A stretch of 64,000 nt of DNA, taken from NCBI RefSeq assembly GCF_014204715.1, contig NZ_JACHLY010000001.1, forward strand, positions 4,982,501 to 5,046,500. Reading direction: 5' to 3'. The notes under the pieces were generated by a model, which did not search any database, had not been told where the DNA came from, and saw nothing but the letters and a program-made list of their open reading frames with translations. Of the stretch, positions 58,935-64,000 are shown piece after piece. The position numbers and the translations under genes are program-made. The stretch is from Streptomonospora salina. Its GTDB lineage: Bacteria; Actinomycetota; Actinomycetes; Streptosporangiales; Streptosporangiaceae. The stretch's first letter is position 1. Each line of letters starts with the position of its first letter.

Positions 58935-59888
58935 CTAGGGAATCTCCAGCACCTGGGCCGAGTAGGTCAGGCCGGCGCCGAATCCCATGGTGAGCACGAG
59001 GCTCCCCGAAGGCAGTTCGCCGCGTTCGGACATGCGCGCCAGCGCAAGCGGGACCGAAGCGGACGAGGTGTTGCCCGCGGTGACGATATCGCGGGCGACG
59101 AGCGCCTGCGGCGCTCCGAGCTTGCGGGCGATCGCCTCGACGATGCGCAGGTTGGCCTGGTGGGGCACGAACGCCGTCAACCGGTCGGCCGTCACGCCCG
59201 CGCGGCGCAGCGCCTCGGCCGCGACGCTGTTGAGCTCGGTGGTGGCCCACCGGAAGACCGCCTGGCCTTCCTGGTAGAGGTACTTGTTCTCGCGCAGGTA
59301 GATCTTGTCGGCGCGTTCGCCCGAACTGCCCCACACCACGGGGCCGATGCCGGGTGACTCCGAAGCGGTGACCACGGCCGCGCCGGCGCCGTCGGCGAAG
59401 ATCACGCAGGTGGACCGGTCGTCCCAGTCGAGCCAGTCCGAAAGCTTCTCCGACCCGATGACCAGAACGTTGCGCGCCGATCCCGATCGGATCGAATCGG
59501 AGGCCAGGCCCAGTGCGTAGCAGAATCCGGCGCATGCGGCGTTGACGTCGAAGGCGCCGGGTGCCTCGATGCCCAGGCGGGCGGACACGCGCGCGGCGGC
59601 GTTGGGGATCTGGTCGACCAGGGTGCATGTGGCGACGACGACCAGGTCGATGTCGGCGGGCGTCAGCCCGCTTGCGGCCAGCGCCTTGCCGCCGGCGGCC
59701 GCGGCCATCGACACCACGGAGTCGTCGGGGCCGGCGATGCGCCGTTCCCGGATGCCGACGCGGCTCTGGATCCACTCGTCGGTGGTGTCGACCCGGCGGG
59801 TCAGGTCCTCGTTGGTGACCACGTCGGCGGGCTGGTACTCGCCCAAGGCCGCGACACGGGCTCCGGCCGCCGCGGGGAGGAGGTTCAT
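58935..59888 (-). CDS. fabH: 3-oxoacyl-ACP synthase III (FabH)
   Basis: This 317-residue enzyme condenses an acyl-CoA primer with malonyl-ACP to start fatty acid synthesis. The catalytic Cys lies in NAACAGFCYAL, with His in FVPHQANLRI and Asn in AGNTSSASVPLAL. Its ATG overlaps the fabD stop (ATGA), so translation is coupled. In actinobacteria this enzyme often uses branched primers; substrate preference cannot be read from the sequence. Confidence 0.97.
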   Translation of the reverse strand: MNLLPAAAGARVAALGEYQPADVVTNEDLTRRVDTTDEWIQSRVGIRERRIAGPDDSVVSMAAAAGGKALAASGLTPADIDLVVVATCTLVDQIPNAAARVSARLGIEAPGAFDVNAACAGFCYALGLASDSIRSGSARNVLVIGSEKLSDWLDWDDRSTCVIFADGAGAAVVTASESPGIGPVVWGSSGERADKIYLRENKYLYQEGQAVFRWATTELNSVAAEALRRAGVTADRLTAFVPHQANLRIVEAIARKLGAPQALVARDIVTAGNTSSASVPLALARMSERGELPSGSLVLTMGFGAGLTYSAQVLEIP

Positions 59889-60847
59889 CAGAGCCGGCCT
59901 TCCTGTTGTAGGGCGGTGCTCCCGGCGTGCTCGCGCACGAGTTCGCGGGCGCGTTCCAGGTCGTCGGGGGTCTTGACCGCCAGCCGCTCGACGCCGGGCA
60001 GCCCGCGCTTGGCCAGGCCGGTCAGCGTGCCCGCCGGGGGCAGCTCGATGATCGCCGTGGCACCGAGGCCGGCCAGGGTCTCGGTGCAGGAGTCCCAGCG
60101 CACGGGCGTGCCGATCTGGTCGACCAGGCGCTGCAGGTACGTGTCGCCGCCGGTGATCACGGCGCCGTCGCGATTGGACAGCAGCCGGGTGCGCGGGTCG
60201 GTGGGCGCGATCGTGTCGGCCAGCCGCTGCACGCGCTCCACCGCCGGGGCCATATGGCGGGTGTGGAAGGCGCCCGCCACCGAGAGCGGGCGCAGCCGGG
60301 CGCGCGCCGGAGGGTCGGCCGCCAGCGCGTCGAGCTGCTCGGTGGTCCCGGCGGCGACGATCTGGCCCGAACCGTTGTCGTTGGCGGGCGTGAGCCCGTG
60401 GGTGTCGAGGGCGGCCAGCACTTCACCGCGGTCGCCGCCGAGGACGGCGGTCATCCCGGTGGCGGTGCGTGCGGCGGCTTCGGCCATGCCCCGGCCGCGC
60501 TCGGCCACCAGGGCCAGCGCGTCCTCGGGGCGGAGCGCGCCCGCCAGCGCCGCCGCGGTGAGTTCGCCGACGCTGTGGCCGGCCGCCGCGTCGATGTGAT
60601 CGGGGGCGGTCTCGACATCGCCGAAGAGGGCGACTGCGGCGGCCAGGCCCGCGCCGACCAGCAGCGGCTGGGCCACCGCGGTGTCACGGATCGCGTCGGC
60701 GTCGGCGTCGGTGCCGTAGTGGCGCAGATCCAGGCCGGTGATCTGCGACCACCGCTCGACGCGATCGGCCGTTCCGGGGAGTTCGAGCCAGGGGGCGAGG
60801 AATCCGGGGACCTGGGCGCCCTGGCCGGGAGCAACGATGACAAGCAC
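59888..60847 (-). CDS. fabD: Malonyl-CoA:ACP transacylase (FabD)
   Basis: This 319-residue enzyme loads malonyl groups onto ACP. The N-terminal motif is VIVAPGQGAQVPGF, the nucleophile Ser lies in AAGHSVGELTAAAL, and the catalytic His is in VAGAFHTRHM. The GTG at 60847 follows AAGGTGGG. It is the first gene of the minus-strand fab operon and faces fasR across 224 bases. Its product may also serve other malonyl-using pathways in the cell. Confidence 0.97.
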   Translation of the reverse strand: MLVIVAPGQGAQVPGFLAPWLELPGTADRVERWSQITGLDLRHYGTDADADAIRDTAVAQPLLVGAGLAAAVALFGDVETAPDHIDAAAGHSVGELTAAALAGALRPEDALALVAERGRGMAEAAARTATGMTAVLGGDRGEVLAALDTHGLTPANDNGSGQIVAAGTTEQLDALAADPPARARLRPLSVAGAFHTRHMAPAVERVQRLADTIAPTDPRTRLLSNRDGAVITGGDTYLQRLVDQIGTPVRWDSCTETLAGLGATAIIELPPAGTLTGLAKRGLPGVERLAVKTPDDLERARELVREHAGSTALQQEGRL

Positions 60848-61071
60848 GCTACCCACCTTGCCCTGTGGAACCCCTCCGAACGGATGCGGACTGAGACGAA
60901 ATATCCGGGCGGCGGTTTGTGACTCTTCTACAATGGGACCGTCGAGGGGAGCCGAAAAATGCGGCACTGGTCACACTGCAGGGCGGGATCGCCCGGCCGC
61001 AAGGGGACCAGGCCCCCGTTGCGGGCGCCGCGCAGTCCGCAGCGCCCGCGCGTCGATGCCAGGCTGGAAAC
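60848..61071. promoter_or_regulatory. Divergent fabD-fasR promoter region
   Basis: This 224-base intergenic region must hold both promoters. TACAAT (60929-60934) is -10-like, without a convincing -35 at normal spacing. The sequence TTGT...ACAA (60917-60933) forms a short inverted repeat that could be part of a FasR site. The evidence is weak. Confidence 0.35.
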
Positions 61072-62304
61072 GTGAGCACGGATTCCACCGACCGGTCCGA
61101 CCGTACGGGGCAGCAGGCCGCCGGCGACGACGACGCCGTCCGGGCCGCCACCGTCCGGCGCCTGGAGCGCGCGATGGGCGATCTGGGCAGCGCCGCGGTC
61201 GCGCGCATGGAGAGCCGCCTGTCCTGGTTCCGGCGGATGTCGGCCGAAGACCGCTCGTGGGTGGGGCTGGTAGCCCAGTCGGGCGTGGCCGCCTTCGTCG
61301 AGTGGTTCAAGAACCCCGAGCGCGGGCGGCCGGCCATCGCCGTCGAGGTGTTCGGCACCGCACCCCGCGAGCTGACCCGCTCGGTCAGCCTGCAGCAGAC
61401 GGTCGACATGGTCCGCGTCGTCATCGACGTCGTGGAGAGCCAGGTCGACGACCTCGCGGCGCCCGGCGGGCAGCGGCAGCTGCGCGAAGCGGTGCTGCAG
61501 TACACCCGCGAGGTCGCCTTCAGCTCCGCGAAGGTCTACGCCCGTGCGGCCGAGGCTCGCGGGGCCTGGGACGCGCGGCTGGAGGCGCTGGTGGTCGACG
61601 CGCTGCTGCACGGCGACCGCGAGCAGGGGCTGCAGACGTGGGGCTCGGCGCTGGGCTGGTCGCGTACCCCGGTGATGGCGCTGGCGGGCGGCCTCGGCGA
61701 GCAGGATTCGGAGAGCACGCTGGAGGATCTGCGTTCGGCGGCGCGCCGGGCCGGCCACGACGTACTGGCCGGCGTGCAGGGCGAGCGCGTCATCGCGGTC
61801 ATCGGCATCAGCGAGAACCTCAGCGGCGACGCGGCGGTACTCACCGCCTCCGAGCCGCTGGCCGGCCTCTTCGGCGCGGGCCCGGTCGTCGTCGGGCCGG
61901 CCGTCAGCGACCTGCGGGTCGCCAACCGCTCGGTGCGCGCGGCGGTCAGCGGGTTGCGCGCCGCACTCGCCTGGCCCGACGCGCCCCGCCCGGTGCGGGC
62001 CGAGGACTTGCTTCCGGAGCGTTCCCTGGAGGGCGACACGGCCGCGCGCAGGCAGCTGGTCGAAGAGGTGTACCGGCCGCTGCGCAACGCGGGCTCGCCG
62101 CTTCTGGACACGCTCTCGGTGTATCTGGAGCACGCCTCGTCACTGGAGTCCACGGCGCGGATGCTGTTCGTGCACGCCAACACGGTGCGCTACCGGCTGG
62201 GCCGGATCACCGAACTGACCGGACACTCCCCGGGGGACGGGCGCGGCTCGTTCGTGCTGCGGATCGCCCTCACCCTGGGGCGGCTCTCCGAACGCGAGGA
62301 GTGA
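61072..62304 (+). CDS. fasR: FasR-type (PucR-family) regulator of fatty acid synthesis
   Basis: This 410-residue transcription regulator has the C-terminal PucR-type helix-turn-helix (LSVYLEHASSLESTARMLFV then HANTVRYRLGRITELTG). The N-terminal part has the conserved FVEWFKNPERGRPAI and FGTAPRELTRSVSLQQTVDM. Its position next to fabD matches FasR of Streptomyces and its mycobacterial relative MabR, which control the fab operon and sense acyl-CoAs. GTG at 61072 is chosen for position and for GGAAA upstream. It is divergent from fabD and ends at a perfect terminator. Confidence 0.95.
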   Translation: MSTDSTDRSDRTGQQAAGDDDAVRAATVRRLERAMGDLGSAAVARMESRLSWFRRMSAEDRSWVGLVAQSGVAAFVEWFKNPERGRPAIAVEVFGTAPRELTRSVSLQQTVDMVRVVIDVVESQVDDLAAPGGQRQLREAVLQYTREVAFSSAKVYARAAEARGAWDARLEALVVDALLHGDREQGLQTWGSALGWSRTPVMALAGGLGEQDSESTLEDLRSAARRAGHDVLAGVQGERVIAVIGISENLSGDAAVLTASEPLAGLFGAGPVVVGPAVSDLRVANRSVRAAVSGLRAALAWPDAPRPVRAEDLLPERSLEGDTAARRQLVEEVYRPLRNAGSPLLDTLSVYLEHASSLESTARMLFVHANTVRYRLGRITELTGHSPGDGRGSFVLRIALTLGRLSEREE

Positions 62305-62305
62305 G

Positions 62306-62338
62306 CGCGGGTCCGGCGCGTCCCGCGCCGGACCCGCG
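62306..62338 (+). terminator. Perfect hairpin terminator of fasR
   Basis: A perfect 15-base-pair stem (62306-62320 with 62324-62338) closes a three-base loop, directly after the fasR stop. Confidence 0.85.
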
Positions 62339-62804
62339 TCCGATGCCGGCACGAGACGTGATCGTGTCTTGCCCCGGTGATTCATCCGCCCTATGTCGGG
62401 CAGGAAAAGGGACGAACACCGACAGACAGGGACTCTCTCTACCCCGGCGCCGTCACCGCCTCGTCGACCACCGGCCCGATGTGCGTACGCGGGTCTGCTA
62501 CCTGCAGCCGCCCCCCGCGCTGTGATCGTCCGAAAGTCCGCGCAAGCGGGCACTTCGGCCGCCGAAAAGCGGATAGTGTCGACACCGGGAGGTCGGCGAC
62601 GGGCCCGGTCGGGACCGGGGCGGGTCCCCGGGGCCCCAGCGCAGGGCCGACGCGGAGAACCGCGGCGCCTTGTTCGAGGGGCGGGGCGGGTGGACGGGGG
62701 GTTCCGTGGCGCGCAGCGTCTCTGTTCGACAGCGATGGCGGGTTCACCGGACGGCCCCGCTCGCACAGAAGCCGCAGCACGAGTTTGGGGGTGCCACAGC
62801 AGTG
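62339..62804. other. Gene-free region upstream of the membrane protein
   Basis: I see no gene or RNA in these ~465 bases. They presumably hold the promoter of the downstream membrane-protein gene; TAGTGT near 62575 is a possible -10 element. The downstream frame stays open to 62670, but its extra residues look unstructured. Confidence 0.35.
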
Positions 62805-63659
62805 ATGACCGGTCGCGTCAGGAAGCAGTTGAGCAGAGTTTCGGCGGCGCTGAGACGTCCGACCGAGTCCGGCCAGCTCCTGCGCCAGGTCCTGTTCTTC
62901 GTACCGACGCCGCTGCCCGTCCTCGTTCTGGCCGGGCTCATGGTCGGCGGCCGCCTGTCCGCTCCCGGATGGACCATCCTGCTCGCCGGCTCCGTGGCCG
63001 TGGCCTCGCTGCTGCTGGCGCTGATGGTCCAGCCCACGCCGCTGCCCGAAGGCCTCTCGGCCGAAGCCTCGGTGCGCCGGTCCCTGCACCGCTTCCGCCA
63101 GATCGCCTCCCTGCGCATCGCGCTGGCGCTGACCCCGGTCGCCGTAGGCGCCGGGGCCGCTCTCGCCGGGGGCGGCCTGCTTCCGCTGCTGGTGACGCTC
63201 GCCCTGGCCTGGCCCCAGCTGCTGCTGGCGGCACCGACCTTCTTCACCATCACCCGCGCCCGGCGGGCGATGGAGGCCTGGGGGACCCGCGCCTACCTCT
63301 GGGCGGCGCTGGCCCAGCCCGCTCCGGTGGAGTGGCCCGTCGCCACGGCGCTGGCCGCGCGCTACCGCACCTGGCAGCAGAAGCGCGCGACCCGGCAGAC
63401 CGCTGCGGCCTCCGGCGCCGCAGCCGCCGGCGAGGACTCCGCGGCCGGCGCCGCAGCCGGTGGCGCCGGCGCGTCCGAGCGCACCGGGGCGACCGGCGAG
63501 GAGCCGCAGGACGAGCCGGGCGGTATCGTCCCCGGCCTGGCCGGCGGATCCGGCAGCGCCGCCACGGGGCCGCGTCCCGTGCCGCGCCAGCCGCGGTCGA
63601 ACCGGCGCAAAGGTCCTGCGTCGCGCTCGGGCGGCAACCGCCCCAAAGCCAAGAACTGA
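62805..63659 (+). CDS. Hypothetical membrane protein
   Basis: This 284-residue protein has four likely transmembrane helices in two hairpins: VLFFVPTPLPVLVLAGLMVG and ILLAGSVAVASLLLALMV, then IALALTPVAVGAGAALAG and LLPLLVTLALAWPQLLLAA. A basic cytoplasmic N-terminus precedes them. The C-terminal ~100 residues are an Ala/Gly/Ser then Arg/Pro/Lys-rich tail ending KGPASRSGGNRPKAKN. I do not recognise a named family. ATG 62805 (MTGRVRKQLSRV) is the likely start, with GTG just before it. It is a single gene between fasR and a convergent regulator gene. Confidence 0.75.
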   Translation: MTGRVRKQLSRVSAALRRPTESGQLLRQVLFFVPTPLPVLVLAGLMVGGRLSAPGWTILLAGSVAVASLLLALMVQPTPLPEGLSAEASVRRSLHRFRQIASLRIALALTPVAVGAGAALAGGGLLPLLVTLALAWPQLLLAAPTFFTITRARRAMEAWGTRAYLWAALAQPAPVEWPVATALAARYRTWQQKRATRQTAAASGAAAAGEDSAAGAAAGGAGASERTGATGEEPQDEPGGIVPGLAGGSGSAATGPRPVPRQPRSNRRKGPASRSGGNRPKAKN

Positions 63660-63737
63660 CCCGTTCGGCGTCGGCGGGCCGCTGCCCGGCGGGACCGCCG
63701 GCGCGCGGCCGCAGGGCGCCCGCCGGGGCCCGGCGGG

Positions 63738-64000
63738 TCAGCTGCGGGGGGTCGCCGCGAACGCCTGGACCAACTGGTGCTCGGCGAGGTCGAAGTAGTC
63801 CTCCAGCTCCCGCGCCGCCGATGCCCCGGAGCCGGCGGACAGCAGATCGTAGATCACGCGGTTGCGGTCGAGGTAGGGCGCGTAGAAGTCGCGCGGGGCC
63901 GCCATCACGTGGAAGGCCAGGCGTAGTTCGGCCAGCAGTTGGCGCATGGTCTCGTCGGCGCGCGGGCTTCCCAGCAGGCCCGCGACCGCGCGGTGGTAGG
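63738..64000 (-). CDS. GntR/FCD-family regulator, C-terminal part only
   Basis: Only the last ~87 residues are in the window; the start lies beyond base 64000. The visible part is the end of an FCD ligand-binding domain (YHRAVAGLL, FHVMAAPRDFYAPYLDRNRV and IYDLLSAGSGASAARELEDY), all helical and typical of FadR-type GntR regulators. The N-terminal winged helix is not visible, so DNA targets and ligand cannot be guessed. It is convergent with the membrane-protein gene. Confidence 0.75.
   Translation of the reverse strand, partial: YHRAVAGLLGSPRADETMRQLLAELRLAFHVMAAPRDFYAPYLDRNRVIYDLLSAGSGASAARELEDYFDLAEHQLVQAFAATPRS

Noticed and set aside
60917-60933. FasR binding site TTGT...ACAA
   Set aside because: Only four matching bases per arm; too weak to list as a site of its own, so it is mentioned only within the promoter-region entry.

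Overview
The window is very GC-rich, with strong third-position G/C bias, many GTG starts and ATGA/GTGA gene overlaps. Together with a conservon (cvn) operon, a FasR-linked type II fatty acid synthase locus, a SufR-led suf operon and a modular type I polyketide synthase (PKS), this points to a filamentous actinobacterium. The gene set looks like Nocardiopsaceae or other Streptosporangiales, but the genus is an inference. No rRNA, tRNA, CRISPR array or insertion sequence was recognised.

Layout. (1) 1-11133: an L-rhamnose locus. A divergent LacI-family regulator faces a long minus-strand operon encoding a CUT2-type ABC importer (ATPase, two permeases, lipoprotein), rhamnose mutarotase, rhamnose isomerase, a secreted BNR-propeller protein that probably acts on a rhamnose-containing polysaccharide, and a bifunctional rhamnulose-phosphate aldolase/lactaldehyde dehydrogenase cut by the window edge. 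(2) 11864-16211: a conservon operon (histidine-kinase-like ATPase, roadblock, DUF742, small GTPase). Its fifth gene is a styrene/indole-monooxygenase-type flavoprotein, and a strong hairpin terminator follows. (3) 16212-39264: a three-gene modular PKS with a long leader. It has a KSQ loading module and three methylmalonyl extension modules ending in a thioesterase. Collinearity predicts 5-hydroxy-2,4,6-trimethyloctanoate or its delta-lactone. The ketosynthase DNA contains near-identical blocks with codon use unlike the flanking DNA. (4) 39298-43982: an EamA transporter, arginine deiminase, a small membrane protein and a two-gene ABC-2 exporter. (5) 43983-51209: an unusual array of 34-36 bp repeats, then sufR-sufB-sufD-Rieske-sufC-sufS-sufU-sufT, with a SufR-like palindrome at the sufR start and a terminator at the end. 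(6) 51347-57049: a large uncharacterised protein with a sigma-region-4-like segment, an SseB-family protein, a GDSL hydrolase and a degenerate EAL-CBS protein. (7) 57161-62338: fabD-fabH-acpP-fabF on the minus strand, divergent from fasR, with perfect hairpin terminators at both ends. (8) 62805-64000: a membrane protein of unknown function and the C-terminal part of a GntR/FCD regulator.

How the genes work together. The rhamnose block forms an extracellular-to-central-metabolism route: polysaccharide cleavage, import, mutarotation, isomerisation, phosphorylation by a kinase not present here, then aldol cleavage and lactaldehyde oxidation. The PKS lacks an adjacent pathway regulator or obvious tailoring enzyme, so the thioesterase-released chain may be the final product. 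The fab and suf loci are housekeeping. The main novelty candidates are the short reduced-lactone PKS, its homogenised KS blocks, the conservon-flavoprotein operon and the repeat array upstream of sufR.
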